From Legionella sheltonii (GTDB lineage Bacteria; Pseudomonadota; Gammaproteobacteria; Legionellales; Legionellaceae), in NCBI RefSeq assembly GCF_026191355.1, contig NZ_JAPHOQ010000008.1, forward strand, positions 124,001 to 188,000: DNA of 64,000 nt, read 5' to 3'. A program made the position numbers and the translations under genes. This document shows, piece by piece, positions 1 to 9,467 of this stretch (its first letter is position 1; the number at the start of each line of letters is the position of its first letter). The notes under the pieces are model-generated. The model saw only the letters and a list, made by a program, of their open reading frames with translations, ran no database searches and was not told the origin of the DNA.

Positions 1-191
1 ATAGAGAAGGATTTATCACGGATAATGGTAATATTATTCTTGATGTATTTAATTTAACAATCAATGAACCATTAGATATGGAAGATCGTATTAACCGCAT
101 CACTGGCGTTGTAGAAAATGGTATATTTGCCCATCGTACGGCGGATGTTGTTTTATTGGCTTCTCAGGACGGTGTGAAGTGCATTAAATAG
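1..191 (+). CDS. rpiA: Ribose-5-phosphate isomerase A, C-terminal fragment
   Basis: Open from the window edge (first full codon at 3) to a TAG at 189-191, giving 63 residues. The peptide reads like the end of RpiA: a TDNGN-ILDV segment, then [18 protein letters not shown], and a C-terminal QDGVK. RpiA interconverts ribose-5-phosphate and ribulose-5-phosphate in the non-oxidative pentose phosphate pathway, in the cytosol. The N-terminal two thirds lie outside the window. Recognition is by family memory of the conserved C-terminal block. Confidence 0.85.
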   Translation, partial: REGFITDNGNIILDVFNLTINEPLDMEDRINRITGVVENGIFAHRTADVVLLASQDGVKCIK

Positions 192-279
192 CAGAGGCCC
201 CAGCTTTCTGAGCATGCGAGGCTGACGAAAGTTCTTGCTGCACGGTCCAGACTACTTATAATAAATAGGTTTTAGGCTA

Positions 280-1662
280 ATGAATGAACATAAAGTTTAT
301 GTAAATCGAATTCTAAATATGAAAAAAATCAAGTTAATTGGTCTGGATATGGACCATACCTTGATTCGTTATAATTCGGAGAATTTTGAGTCTTTGGTTT
401 ATCAGCTCGTCAAAGAACAATTGGTCGAGGTAAAACATTATCCTGAGCAAATTAAAAAATTAAATTTTAATTACCATGATGCAATTCGTGGTTTAGTCAT
501 TGATAGCAAGAACGGCAACATCTTGAAATTGAGTCGTTATGGTGCTATTCGACAAAGTTATCACGGCACCAAACAGATTGATTTTGTCGAGCAACAGAAC
601 ATTTATCGCAGTATCTATGTTGATTTAGGTGATCCAAATTATATGGCAATCGACACCGCTTTTTCGATTGCTTTCTGTGTTTTATATGGTCAATTAGTTG
701 ATTTGAAAGATAGTTTGTATCCTGAGCAAATTCCCAGTTATCAAACCATAGCTCAAGACGTACAATTTTGTGTGGATAAAGTACATTCGGATGGCAGTTT
801 AAAAACAATCATTAGTAAAAATTTGCCTACTTACGTGATTAAAGAGCGTGCATTGGTCGAGGGATTGAAGCATTTTATCCATCACGGGAAAAAAATTTTT
901 ATTCTTACCAATTCCGACTATTCCTATACCAAACTCTTACTAGAATATGCGATTAATCCTTTTTTAAAAAAGGGTGAGAGTTGGATCAATTTATTTGAAT
1001 TTGTCATTACATTAGCGAATAAACCCCGTTTTTTTTATGATAATCTCCGTTTTTTGTCGATTAATCCTGTGAATGGGACCATGACTAATATGATCGGGTC
1101 TATCGTTCCAGGGGTGTATCAAGGGGGTAATGCCAAAAAATTTACTGAAGATTTGCGTGTCCGTGGCGATGAAATTCTCTATATTGGGGATCATATCTAC
1201 GGTGATATTTTACGATTAAAGAAAGACTGCAATTGGCGTACTGCTTTAGTTGTTGAAGAGCTTGGAGAAGAAATAGCGGCGCAAGCACGGGCAATGCCGG
1301 TAGAGAAAAAAATTAGCGAAGCCATGAATGTAAAAAAAGAACTGGAAAAGCAATATGTCAATCTCTACACCAAAATGATTGATGAAAGTTCAAAACAATA
1401 CAGCCATGAAATTCAAGAACTGCAAGCGCAAATCAGTAAAATTGATGCACAACTTACAAAATTATTAAAGGAACAACAAACCTATTTTAATCCAAAATGG
1501 GAACGTATTTTTCGCGCGGGAGCAGAAGAAAGTTATTTTGCCTACCAAGTCGATCGCTTTGCTTGTATTTATATGGAAAAACTATCGGATTTGTTGGAGC
1601 ATTCTCCTGCAACTTATTTTCGTGCGAATCGACGTTTATTGGCGCATGATGTTGAGGTATAG
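280..1662 (+). CDS. HAD-superfamily cytosolic purine 5'-nucleotidase (IMP/GMP type)
   Basis: A 460-residue HAD-IG family protein related to eukaryotic cN-II nucleotidases. HAD motif I is DMDHT (nucleophile D23, acid D25). Motif II is TNSDYSY near residue 210, the Lys of motif III lies in KPRFF, and motif IV is GDHIYGD near 303. The family dephosphorylates IMP/GMP in the cytosol. L. pneumophila has a close homologue (lpg0095, solved as a structural-genomics target, from memory). The start at 280 has an AGG about 5 nt upstream. An internal Met14 just before the HAD core is possible, but the first 13 residues resemble the L. pneumophila protein. The C-terminal region from about 345 to 410 is helical and charged, as in the family. 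It stands alone between rpiA and a kinase-like gene. Confidence 0.9.
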   Translation: MNEHKVYVNRILNMKKIKLIGLDMDHTLIRYNSENFESLVYQLVKEQLVEVKHYPEQIKKLNFNYHDAIRGLVIDSKNGNILKLSRYGAIRQSYHGTKQIDFVEQQNIYRSIYVDLGDPNYMAIDTAFSIAFCVLYGQLVDLKDSLYPEQIPSYQTIAQDVQFCVDKVHSDGSLKTIISKNLPTYVIKERALVEGLKHFIHHGKKIFILTNSDYSYTKLLLEYAINPFLKKGESWINLFEFVITLANKPRFFYDNLRFLSINPVNGTMTNMIGSIVPGVYQGGNAKKFTEDLRVRGDEILYIGDHIYGDILRLKKDCNWRTALVVEELGEEIAAQARAMPVEKKISEAMNVKKELEKQYVNLYTKMIDESSKQYSHEIQELQAQISKIDAQLTKLLKEQQTYFNPKWERIFRAGAEESYFAYQVDRFACIYMEKLSDLLEHSPATYFRANRRLLAHDVEV

Positions 1663-1683
1663 GCTTTTGCTCTCCGCAAAAGC
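1663..1683 (+). terminator. Hairpin after the nucleotidase gene
   Basis: A perfect 8-bp stem (GCTTTTGC / GCAAAAGC) with a 5-nt loop begins right after the stop codon. No T-run follows, so it is at best a weak terminator or a 3'-end stabiliser. Confidence 0.35.
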
Positions 1684-1738
1684 GTTGACCTATTGTTAAG
1701 TAAAAATTGACCAAGAAACCACATTTGTGGGGATAACA

Positions 1739-2623
1739 ATGACCGTACATATCGATGTTTCACTTGTACACAGACTGATTCAGTCACAATTTCCACAATG
1801 GTCTGCTTTACCCATTCAGCCTGTAGAATTCAGTGGCTGGGACAATAGAACCTTTCATCTTGGTAGCGAAATGACGGTTCGCCTTCCAAGTGATGCATTT
1901 TATGCACTCCAAGTAGAAAAAGAGCAGCGTTGGTTACCCTATCTTGCATCACATTTGTCTTTGCCAATACCAATCCCGTTAGCAAAGGGTGAGCCCACAG
2001 AGGACTATCCGTGGCATTGGTCGATTTACCGCTGGATCGAGGGACAAACCGCGTCCATTGCGCGTATTGATGAAATGAATCGATTTGCTGCTGATTTAGC
2101 TCAATTTTTGCTGCAATTACAAGGGATTAAGGCGATTGGTGGTCCAGTAGCTGGCGAACACAGCTTTTACCGCGGAGGAGCACTGTTAACTTATGATGCC
2201 GAGACACAAGAGGCTATTAAAATTTTGCGGCAACAAATAGATACTGGGACTCTTTCTGCAATCTGGTCTGAGGCACTGAGTGATGCCTGGCTTTCTGATC
2301 CTGTTTGGGTTCATGGCGATATTGCCCCAGGCAATTTATTAGTCAAAGAAGGACGTCTGTGTGCGGTCATTGATTTTGGTCAATTAGCAGTCGGTGATCC
2401 TGCATGTGACTTGGTGATTGCTTGGACTTTTTTCAAAACGGAGAGTCGTGAGGTTTTTCGTAAAACGCTGCAACTTGATAAAGCAACATGGGCGCGTGCT
2501 CGAGGATGGGCGCTATGGAAAGCACTCATTGTCTGTGCAAGATTACCTGGGACTAATCCAGAGGATATTGAAAAGTCATGGAAAATAATTGACGAATTAA
2601 TTGCGGATTATAATTTACAATAA
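1739..2623 (+). CDS. Aminoglycoside phosphotransferase (APH)-family kinase
   Basis: A 294-residue protein of the APH/choline-kinase fold. The Brenner motif is HGDIAPGN near residues 191-198 and the metal-binding IDFG lies near 210, followed by GDPACDL. The N-lobe contains WDNRTFHLG and a Lys (VEKEQRW) expected to contact ATP. Such kinases phosphorylate small hydroxylated substrates. Antibiotic resistance should not be assumed, because chromosomal homologues are often housekeeping kinases of unknown substrate. The ATG at 1739 was chosen over an upstream GTG at 1727 because GTGGGGA sits 6-8 nt before it. No operon partner is evident. Confidence 0.8.
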   Translation: MTVHIDVSLVHRLIQSQFPQWSALPIQPVEFSGWDNRTFHLGSEMTVRLPSDAFYALQVEKEQRWLPYLASHLSLPIPIPLAKGEPTEDYPWHWSIYRWIEGQTASIARIDEMNRFAADLAQFLLQLQGIKAIGGPVAGEHSFYRGGALLTYDAETQEAIKILRQQIDTGTLSAIWSEALSDAWLSDPVWVHGDIAPGNLLVKEGRLCAVIDFGQLAVGDPACDLVIAWTFFKTESREVFRKTLQLDKATWARARGWALWKALIVCARLPGTNPEDIEKSWKIIDELIADYNLQ

Positions 2624-2767
2624 TGTGAGTAAGATTCTATTCGAAATGAATTTTGAACTAACTTATATTATATTTAGAGTTAACGTAATGATTTGCTACT
2701 CCATTATGTTTATGAATAAATGGGTAAGACACCCTATAAGGGAATAAATAATTCATAAGGAAAAAAC

Positions 2768-2962
2768 ATGTTAACTATGCAGCAATGGAAAAAAGCTATT
2801 TTTGCGTTGTGTCTGTTTGGAACTACCTTATTTGTTTGCTCCTGTAATACCAATCATCCCCCTTTTTCAACTAACAATGAAAAAGGTTATGGCGGAGAAG
2901 GCTCCGGAGAAGGTGGTAGTGGACATGGTGGAATAGGTGGCGTTGGCGGTGGTGCGCGATAG
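2768..2962 (+). CDS. Small glycine-rich lipoprotein
   Basis: A 64-residue protein with AAGGA about 6 nt before the ATG. A basic N-terminus and hydrophobic stretch (residues 7-25) end at a lipobox-like LFVCSC, so lipid attachment at Cys26 after signal peptidase II cleavage is likely. The mature part is about 39 residues, starts Asn/Pro-rich and ends in a Gly/Ser/Glu run (GYGGEGSGEGGSGHGG). I do not recognise a family. Placement in the inner or outer membrane cannot be decided. It is monocistronic, with about 140 bp upstream and 250 bp downstream without genes. Confidence 0.6.
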   Translation: MLTMQQWKKAIFALCLFGTTLFVCSCNTNHPPFSTNNEKGYGGEGSGEGGSGHGGIGGVGGGAR

Positions 2963-3055
2963 CTCTCTATCTCTTTATTTGCAAATACAGGCACGTGTTG
3001 CATTACTTTTTCAACGATCATAGCCCAATGGTTTGAAGCAAAATATTTTCCTCTG

Positions 3056-3087
3056 AGAGGTGACCTGTTTTTTAAATCATCACCTCT
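3056..3087 (+). terminator. Possible hairpin downstream of the lipoprotein gene
   Basis: An 8-bp stem AGAGGTGA / TCACCTCT separated by 16 nt. A T-run lies in the loop rather than after the stem, so terminator function is doubtful. The rest of 2963-3211 shows no gene. Confidence 0.25.
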
Positions 3088-3211
3088 TCTCTCGTAACCA
3101 ACGACTCATAATCCAATATTAAAAATAATTATTTATAAAAATAATTTCTTAATTGTTCCTTAAGGTTTGATCTTTATACTTAATCTTGAACTAACAGGGA
3201 GCCCGGATGCG

Positions 3212-3685
3212 ATGCGTGTATTAATTATTGAAGACAATGCCTTTAATGCATTTTGTTTGTCTCGACTCTTAGAGTCAGTAATTGCATCGGTATCAATAGA
3301 TGTTGTGAGTAATAGTCAAGACGCATTGTCTTGTATAGATACCCATGTGCCCGATCTCGTTATCATTGACGGTGAGTTGAATTTGATTGATGAATTATCG
3401 ACTCATGGTCCGCAACTTGCAGCCGTTATTTTGCAAAAATATCCCCATCTTCCCATAATTGCATGGTCAGATTCGGAGTTTATGCGTAGTGCTTTCGCCA
3501 AGGTTTTTATTCAAGCGAATCGTTTAGTTAACGAATACAATACTTGGACAAAAACAGTCAACCCAGAGTGCATTCAAAAAACCTGGTCTTTTTATTTTGA
3601 TGATGCAGTCAATGAAAAGCAACCCACATACTCTCATCATACTCGTACTAAAAGACAAGCCAATTATCATCTTGATTGCATCTAA
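3212..3685 (+). CDS. Stand-alone response-regulator receiver domain
   Basis: About 157 residues. The start at 3212 gives MRVLIIED with an AGGGA 11 nt upstream. The frame is open to a TTG at 3167, but that would add an unlikely N-terminus. The receiver fold is visible: an acidic pair (ED, residues 7-8), a phosphoacceptor Asp in LVIIDGEL near 53, and a candidate Lys in WTKTVNPE where KP is usual. No DNA-binding or enzymatic output domain follows, only a polar tail. It sits upstream of a PAS histidine kinase on the same strand, 227 bp away, so it may act with that kinase. The Asp is near position 53 as expected, but the segment between beta4 and the Lys is poorly conserved. Confidence 0.7.
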   Translation: MRVLIIEDNAFNAFCLSRLLESVIASVSIDVVSNSQDALSCIDTHVPDLVIIDGELNLIDELSTHGPQLAAVILQKYPHLPIIAWSDSEFMRSAFAKVFIQANRLVNEYNTWTKTVNPECIQKTWSFYFDDAVNEKQPTYSHHTRTKRQANYHLDCI

Positions 3686-3912
3686 TCCAATACTCAGCTC
3701 GTTTTAGAGCCGCGTAAAACGATGGGTGTACTCTTTATCCGGATGGTGATTTATCTCAGTCGTCCACCCGTGTGCTCAATTTTCTCCGATGTTGACTCCT
3801 TTCCCAGCATTGAAGCTGATGATCAATCAGCAAGTGCATAAAACACACGCTATAATTAGAGTTATCTATTCTATGGACATATAAATAAGATCCATGTCTT
3901 GAGGAAGGTACA

Positions 3913-5196
3913 ATGGAATATGAATGGATGCAAAACTCCAATGATAAGAAAGCAAAAAAAATACTCGCGGAAAGAAAAAAGGGTGGGAAAGAGACTTTTG
4001 GAGCCTTTGGTCAACAATTAAATCAGACTGAAAAACACAAGAGCAAAGAGAGTATGCGCACAGAAAAAAGCATTCTCAATTTGGAGGCACAAACCATTAA
4101 AACAGACGAAGACACCTTTTATGCAAAAAGTATTTTGCAAAATATACTGGAAAGCTCCATAGATTATTCGATTGTCGCTACCGATTTAAATGGAAAAATA
4201 ATTGTATGGAATGAAGGAGCTTACCGCAATTATGGCTACCATGCTTCTGAAATGGTGAATAAAAAAAATCTACTTTCCTTACATATCCCCGAGGACATTG
4301 AATCGGGAGCAGTTCAACAATTTATGCAAAAAGCTTTGCAGGAAGGGAAAGCTGAAGGAGTGTTTGAACGGGTTCGCAAAGATGGATCACATTTTCTTGC
4401 TTCCGTTACCTTAAGCTTACGTCGAGACGATTCAGGTAAGCCCATTGGTTTTCTTTTAATTTCCAAAGACGTTACCGAGGCGAAGCGAGTTGAAAATCAA
4501 CTGATTAAAACCAATGAAGAATTGGAACAATTTGCTTATATTACCTCACATGATTTAAAGGCACCTTTGCGGGCAATCGAACGATTAGCCACTTGGATTG
4601 AAGAGGATAATGCCGACAAGATTGATGAGAAATCAAAAGAACACTTGGCATTGTTACGCCAACGTACTTTGCGTTTGTCGAATTTAATTGATGGCATATT
4701 ACAATATTCGCGTGCTGGTCGGGTCGATTTGAATGTTGAACTTGTGGATACTAAAACAATTTTGAAAGATATTATTGAAGGCCTTAATCCTGAGGGCCAA
4801 TTTGAGTTTATATACCCTAAACAATTACCCGTTTTTCAAACAGCGAAGATTCCATTGATTCAGGTGTTGTCCAATTTGATAAATAATAGCATCAAACATC
4901 ACCATCGAAAAAAGGGCACAATCAAAATCGAGGTTGATTCATTGGGGTCATTTTATCTGTTTACGATCAGAGATGATGGCCCAGGCATTGAGCCTGAATT
5001 TTTTGATAAAATTTTTATCGTTTTTCAAACCCTTAAATCAAGAGATGAATTGGAGTCCACCGGTGTTGGCTTGAGTATTGTGAAAAAAATTGTTGAATCT
5101 CAGGGAGGCAAAGTGATGGTGCAATCTCAAGTAGGCCAGGGTACAGCAATGTCATTTACTTGGCCTAAGCAAATCAGAAAACAAAATAGTGATTAG
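3913..5196 (+). CDS. Cytoplasmic PAS-domain sensor histidine kinase
   Basis: A 427-residue kinase with a strong GGAAGG ribosome site before the ATG. Residues 1-75 are charged and probably coiled. A PAS domain follows (about 77-190, with DLNGKIIVWNEGA and RKDGSHF), then HisKA with phosphoacceptor His in SHDLKAPLRAI near 213. The HATPase_c domain runs to about 420, with N box NLINNSIKHH, G1 DDGPGI and G2 TGVGLSIV. No membrane segment is present, so it senses something inside the cell through PAS, whose ligand is unknown. The kinase core resembles those of bacteriophytochrome-type enzymes that signal through small Rcp1/CheY-like receivers, but no GAF/PHY photosensor is present. Two such receivers lie next to it, and the first overlaps its 3' end by 4 bp on the opposite strand. 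Confidence 0.88.
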   Translation: MEYEWMQNSNDKKAKKILAERKKGGKETFGAFGQQLNQTEKHKSKESMRTEKSILNLEAQTIKTDEDTFYAKSILQNILESSIDYSIVATDLNGKIIVWNEGAYRNYGYHASEMVNKKNLLSLHIPEDIESGAVQQFMQKALQEGKAEGVFERVRKDGSHFLASVTLSLRRDDSGKPIGFLLISKDVTEAKRVENQLIKTNEELEQFAYITSHDLKAPLRAIERLATWIEEDNADKIDEKSKEHLALLRQRTLRLSNLIDGILQYSRAGRVDLNVELVDTKTILKDIIEGLNPEGQFEFIYPKQLPVFQTAKIPLIQVLSNLINNSIKHHHRKKGTIKIEVDSLGSFYLFTIRDDGPGIEPEFFDKIFIVFQTLKSRDELESTGVGLSIVKKIVESQGGKVMVQSQVGQGTAMSFTWPKQIRKQNSD

Positions 5197-5648
5197 TCCT
5201 TGCTCTTATCTTTATTAGGAAATTCGAGTAGATTCCAATAACGATGTAATGATGAAATTATTTCCATAAATTGTGACACCTGAAAAGGTTTTACAATATA
5301 GCCAGCCACATTTAAGTTGTATGCCTCTATTTTATCTTTCTCACTATTTGATGTAGTAAAAATAAAAATCAGCAGTGATTTCAATTGATTATTGGCACGG
5401 ATATTTTTCATAAATTCTATGCCATTCATTTTAGGCATATTGATGTCGAGGATAATAATTTGCGGGGTTGGCATAATCTTTTTCTCGCCATTTAGCCCCA
5501 ATAATTTGTTTAATGCTTCTAATCCGTTGGTTGCAATATGAAGAGGATTATCAATATTATTTTTCTTAAAGGTTCTTTGCATGTCTTTGATATCAATTAC
5601 ATCATCGTCAATGATCATGAAATGAATTGATTTATCCAATTGATACAT
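5193..5648 (-). CDS. Rcp1-type single-domain response regulator
   Basis: A 151-residue receiver. The start is at 5648 with AAGGAT 7 nt upstream; the frame extends to 5687 but without a better ribosome site. Features are the acidic cluster DDD in MIIDDDVIDI, the phosphoacceptor in IIILDINMPKMNG, the Thr switch in FIFTTSNSEKD and Lys in GYIVKPF. The long beta3 insertion (GLNGEKKIMPTPQ) is typical of receivers paired with phytochrome-like kinases. It has no output domain and probably relays or buffers phosphate from the kinase whose 3' end it overlaps by 4 bp. It is a paralogue of the receiver starting at 5849. Confidence 0.85.
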   Translation of the reverse strand: MYQLDKSIHFMIIDDDVIDIKDMQRTFKKNNIDNPLHIATNGLEALNKLLGLNGEKKIMPTPQIIILDINMPKMNGIEFMKNIRANNQLKSLLIFIFTTSNSEKDKIEAYNLNVAGYIVKPFQVSQFMEIISSLHRYWNLLEFPNKDKSKD

Positions 5649-5848
5649 AATTTTATCCTTCTCTATATGTATATAAATTATAGGCAATAAATTTAATTTT
5701 TTTTCAAAATTGATATATTTTTAGTACTATAATTAATGTAAGCCTTATAGAGGCGCTGGGGCTAAGTTTTTTAGCCAAAATATTTCCTGATTTCCGCACA
5801 CTTTTAAATATCATTTAAAGTACAGGAATGCGCTGGTGGAGAATTGTT

Positions 5849-6256
5849 ATGGAAACACACAAGAACGCCGTTGATATTCTGTATATCGAGGATGATGTTG
5901 TAGATGTCGAGGGTGTAAAGCGCATATTTAAAAAAGTTAAAGAATCTTGTGCGATTGAAGTCGCTTCCAATGGTGAAGAAGCACTGAACAAATTATTGGG
6001 ACGTTACGGACAAGAAAAAATACATCCCAAGGTGATCCTTCTCGATATTAATGTACCCAAGGTAAACGGCATCGATTTGTTAAAAATTATTCGAAAGGAT
6101 CCCTCATTAGCATTTACAGAAGTTTTTATTTTGACCAATGCTTATACAAAAGAAGATAAGCTAGCAATTAAAGATTTAAATGTGAGAGGGCAAATTATTA
6201 AACCTTTAGAATATGGTGATGCATTGAATATTTATTGGGCAACGCACCATACATAA
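5849..6256 (+). CDS. Rcp1-type single-domain response regulator (paralogue)
   Basis: A 135-residue receiver beginning METHKN. GGAG 8 nt before 5849 favours this ATG over one at 5828. Key residues are IEDD near residue 14, phosphoacceptor Asp in VILLDINVPKVNG, Thr in FILTNAYTKED and Lys in QIIKPLEYGD. It shares the EEALNKLLG block and receiver insertion with the divergent receiver at 5193-5648, so the two probably arose by duplication. It has no output domain. The 200 bp between the two divergent receiver genes probably holds both promoters. The cognate kinase is inferred to be the PAS kinase at 3913. Confidence 0.83.
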   Translation: METHKNAVDILYIEDDVVDVEGVKRIFKKVKESCAIEVASNGEEALNKLLGRYGQEKIHPKVILLDINVPKVNGIDLLKIIRKDPSLAFTEVFILTNAYTKEDKLAIKDLNVRGQIIKPLEYGDALNIYWATHHT

Positions 6257-6285
6257 AAAAGTCACTTAATCTCTATAAGTTACTA

Positions 6286-6693
6286 TCAATGCGTTTCTTC
6301 AATTTTATTTTTTTTATAAATTTCAATTACATTACTTGCTAATTGACGGGCAGAGTAACCAGTCCAGCGGGATCCTGCTACATACAGCAAACCTTGTTCA
6401 GTATGATAAACTCCGATTCCAATTGCTGCAATAATTGGTGCAACACCCAGTTTAATTTCACATTTTTCTGGGGATTCTAGACAAAGAGAATTCATTGTGG
6501 CTTGAGAAATAGTTATTGATGTGCCTGGAGCAATAGAACAACTCCCGGTGTCTAGGCAATCGTAGTTAAAAACGTGTGCTTCTGCTATTTGGTCACTCGA
6601 GTTAATAATCATTAGATCTTGAGCTGCTTGAGCGTTCCATCCAAGAGAAAAACAAAGAATAGAAAAAGTGGCTTTTAGTATCTTATGAAACAT
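6286..6693 (-). CDS. Secreted protein of unknown function
   Basis: A 135-residue protein starting at 6693, where AAGGA precedes the ATG. The open frame to 6750 lacks a better site. A signal peptide is clear: MFHKILK, a hydrophobic core, then WNAQA before AQDL, cleaving near residue 20. The mature protein has four cysteines (DCLDTGSC and CLESPEKC), suggesting two periplasmic disulfides. A small Gly/Ala/Ile stretch (APIIAAIGIGVY) follows. I do not recognise a family. It lies 30 bp from a convergent receiver gene and 87 bp downstream of polA on the same strand, so it could be read through from polA. Confidence 0.6.
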   Translation of the reverse strand: MFHKILKATFSILCFSLGWNAQAAQDLMIINSSDQIAEAHVFNYDCLDTGSCSIAPGTSITISQATMNSLCLESPEKCEIKLGVAPIIAAIGIGVYHTEQGLLYVAGSRWTGYSARQLASNVIEIYKKNKIEETH

Positions 6694-6780
6694 CTTCTTA
6701 GTCCTTTTAAGTGTTTCAAAAAGAATAATAGAAGCGCACGCGGAATACAATTCTAATTTAATTGTATTCCGCCAAAATTT

Positions 6781-9465
6781 TTAATGGGCGGCATCCCAAT
6801 TAGTCCCTGTACCAATAGAGACTACAAGCGGCACAGACAGTATCACCGCATGTTCCATCAATTCGCGAACTCTTTTTTTGCAGGGCTCTACTGCCTCTTT
6901 ATTTACTTCAAAAACCAATTCATCATGGACTTGCATAATCATTTTCGCAGATGGATTTTTTTGCTCATTTTGCCATTTAGCGATGGATATCATGGCTTTT
7001 TTAATAATGTCTGCTGCAGTACCTTGCATCGGCGCATTAATTGCAGTTCGTTCAGCTGCTTTTTGTCGTACCATATTGCGAGTATTAATTTCAGGTAGAT
7101 ACAAACGCCTGCCGAATAAGGTCTCTACATAACCGAGCTGATGAGCCTGTTGGCGGGTTCGGTTCATGTATTCTAAAACTTTAGGATAACGCTGGAAATA
7201 AGTATCAATGTAATATTGGGCATCCTGCCGTTCCACCCCAATTTGTTTTGCCAGGCCAAAAGCAGACATTCCATAAATCAAGCCAAAATTGACGGCTTTT
7301 GCTCTGCGACGTTGTTCGCTGCTAACTTCTTCGAGTGGCGTTTGAAAAATTTCGCTGGCTGTTGCTGCATGGATATCCCAACCTTGAGCAAAGGCTTTTA
7401 GTAAATTCTCATCCTGTGATAGATGAGCCATGATCCGCAATTCGATTTGAGAATAATCTGCTGCGAGGATAATGCAATTATCGGGAGCGATAAATGCGGT
7501 ACGAATCAGACGACCTTCTTCACTGCGTATTGGAATGTTTTGCAAGTTAGGCTCACTTGAGGAAAGTCTACCTGTTGCAGTAACCGCCTGGTTATAGGAT
7601 GTGTGTACTCTATGTGTTTGCGGATTAATTTTTTTAGGCAAAGCGTCAATGTATGTAGAAACCAGCTTAGTCAGGCTGCGGTATTCCAGGATCACCGCGG
7701 CAAGACGATAATCATAAGCCAGCTCTTGTAATACAGACTCTGCTGTGGAAGGTTGTCCAGTTGGTGTTTTTGCGATTACAGGCAGTTTATGGGAATCAAA
7801 GAGAATTTCTTGTAATTGTTTGGGTGAGTTCAAATTAAAAGGTTTGCCTGCCAGTTGCAATGCTTCTTGCTCTAAGGCATAGATCCGCTCTTTCAAACGG
7901 GTTCCATGTTGTTCCAAGGTCGCTGAATCTATGAGCACTCCCAATCGTTCCATATCGGCAAGGACCGTGACTAAGGGCATTTCTATTTCATTGAATACAC
8001 TTTGCACCGATTCCGGGATCGAAGGAAACAGTTTATTGTGCAGCTGCAAGGTAATGTCTGCATCTTCCGCTGCGTAGGCTGCTGCTTTATCCACTGGAAC
8101 TTGATCAAAACGTAACTGCTTTGCCCCTTTGCCAGCAACTTCTTCATAACTAATCGCTTTGTGTCCCAGATATTTTAAAGCTAATGTATCCATATCATGA
8201 CGACCGGCGCCACTGTTGAGTACGTAAGACTCTAACATCGTGTCGTAACGTATGCCTTGTAAAGTAATGCCATGATTTTTCAATACCGCATAATCGTATT
8301 TGAGGTTCTGACCAATTTTTTTTATTTGAGGATTTTCTAAAACAGGTTTTAAAGCGGTTAATACTTCTTCACGAATTAATTGAGCTGTTCCATCTGTATG
8401 AGTAAACGGGATATAAACCGCTTTTCCCTCTTCAATCGCTAAAGAAATGCCAACGATCTCGGCCAACATAATGTCAATGCTGGTTGTTTCGGTATCGATA
8501 CAAAATGCTTGGCATTGTTCCAGTTGATTGAGCAAATGATCGAGTTGTTGGTTCGTTGTGATTATTTCATAGGGTATACTGGAGATACCTGGTTTGTTCG
8601 AGGAGGAGCTTCCCTCTTCTCCTAAGAGTTCTTTTAGCCAGTTTTTGAATTCAAATAGGCGCGTTAATTCAATAAGCTGCTCTTTATTCACTGGATTAGG
8701 TTTTAATTCACCCCAATTTAGAGGTAGCTCAACATCAGTTTTGATCGTTACTAACTTTTTGGATAAGGGGAGTTGTGGAATACTTGCGCGTAAATTCTCG
8801 CCAATTTTACCGCCAATTGCGTCTGCGTTTTGAATCAGGTTATCTAGATTTTGATATTCAGTAAGCCATTTGACTGCTGTCTTGGGCCCACATTTGGTTA
8901 CCCCAGGAACATTATCGACGGTATCGCCTATTAGCGTAAGATAATCAATTACTTGTTCTGGTTTAATACCAAATTTCGTTTGGACTCCTTCAATATCCAT
9001 GGTGGTGTTGCTCATCGTATTGATGAGCGTAATATGTTCATTAACCAGTTGAGCCATATCTTTATCCCCAGTAGAAATGACAACCGGGATTCCTTGTTCT
9101 GTGGCTTGTTTTGCTAAGGTTCCTATCACATCATCTGCTTCAACGCCATCAATAATCAGTATGGGAAGACCCATGGCTTCTAATAACTGGATTAAGGGCT
9201 CAAATTGGATGCTTAAATCATGAGGCATGGGCGGCCTATGAGCCTTATATTCTGGATACCATTCATCCCTGAATGTTTTCCCCTTGGCATCAAAGACTAC
9301 GGCTAATTCTTCCGGCTGATAATCTTTAATGAGCCTTTTAATCATATTGGCTACCCCATAGATCGCTCCTGTGGGTTGCCCTTTTGAGTTAGTCAAAGGC
9401 GGTAGTGCATGAAATGCACGAAAAAAATAGGATGAGCCATCAATGAGGATCAAGGGTGATGTCAT
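6781..9465 (-). CDS. polA: DNA polymerase I
   Basis: An 894-residue family A polymerase with all three modules. The N-terminal 5'-3' flap exonuclease (1 to about 290) opens with LILIDGSSYFFRAFHALPPL. A Ser-rich linker is followed by a 3'-5' proofreading exonuclease with intact Exo I DTETTS near 325. The polymerase domain has motif A DYSQIELR near 670, the O-helix RRAKAVNFGLIYG and motif C QVHDELVFE near 845. It removes RNA primers and fills gaps in replication and repair. It starts 2 bp after lpxD ends, so the two form an lpxD-polA operon; the functions are unrelated. Confidence 0.97.
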   Translation of the reverse strand: MTSPLILIDGSSYFFRAFHALPPLTNSKGQPTGAIYGVANMIKRLIKDYQPEELAVVFDAKGKTFRDEWYPEYKAHRPPMPHDLSIQFEPLIQLLEAMGLPILIIDGVEADDVIGTLAKQATEQGIPVVISTGDKDMAQLVNEHITLINTMSNTTMDIEGVQTKFGIKPEQVIDYLTLIGDTVDNVPGVTKCGPKTAVKWLTEYQNLDNLIQNADAIGGKIGENLRASIPQLPLSKKLVTIKTDVELPLNWGELKPNPVNKEQLIELTRLFEFKNWLKELLGEEGSSSSNKPGISSIPYEIITTNQQLDHLLNQLEQCQAFCIDTETTSIDIMLAEIVGISLAIEEGKAVYIPFTHTDGTAQLIREEVLTALKPVLENPQIKKIGQNLKYDYAVLKNHGITLQGIRYDTMLESYVLNSGAGRHDMDTLALKYLGHKAISYEEVAGKGAKQLRFDQVPVDKAAAYAAEDADITLQLHNKLFPSIPESVQSVFNEIEMPLVTVLADMERLGVLIDSATLEQHGTRLKERIYALEQEALQLAGKPFNLNSPKQLQEILFDSHKLPVIAKTPTGQPSTAESVLQELAYDYRLAAVILEYRSLTKLVSTYIDALPKKINPQTHRVHTSYNQAVTATGRLSSSEPNLQNIPIRSEEGRLIRTAFIAPDNCIILAADYSQIELRIMAHLSQDENLLKAFAQGWDIHAATASEIFQTPLEEVSSEQRRRAKAVNFGLIYGMSAFGLAKQIGVERQDAQYYIDTYFQRYPKVLEYMNRTRQQAHQLGYVETLFGRRLYLPEINTRNMVRQKAAERTAINAPMQGTAADIIKKAMISIAKWQNEQKNPSAKMIMQVHDELVFEVNKEAVEPCKKRVRELMEHAVILSVPLVVSIGTGTNWDAAH

Positions 9466-9467
9466 AG

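Noticed and set aside
1663..1683. Strong intrinsic terminator after the nucleotidase gene
   Set aside because: The stem is perfect but no T-run follows, so it is listed only as a weak hairpin.
6784..7098. Plus-strand open frames opposite polA
   Set aside because: They are shadows of the polA reading frame; polA has all family motifs.
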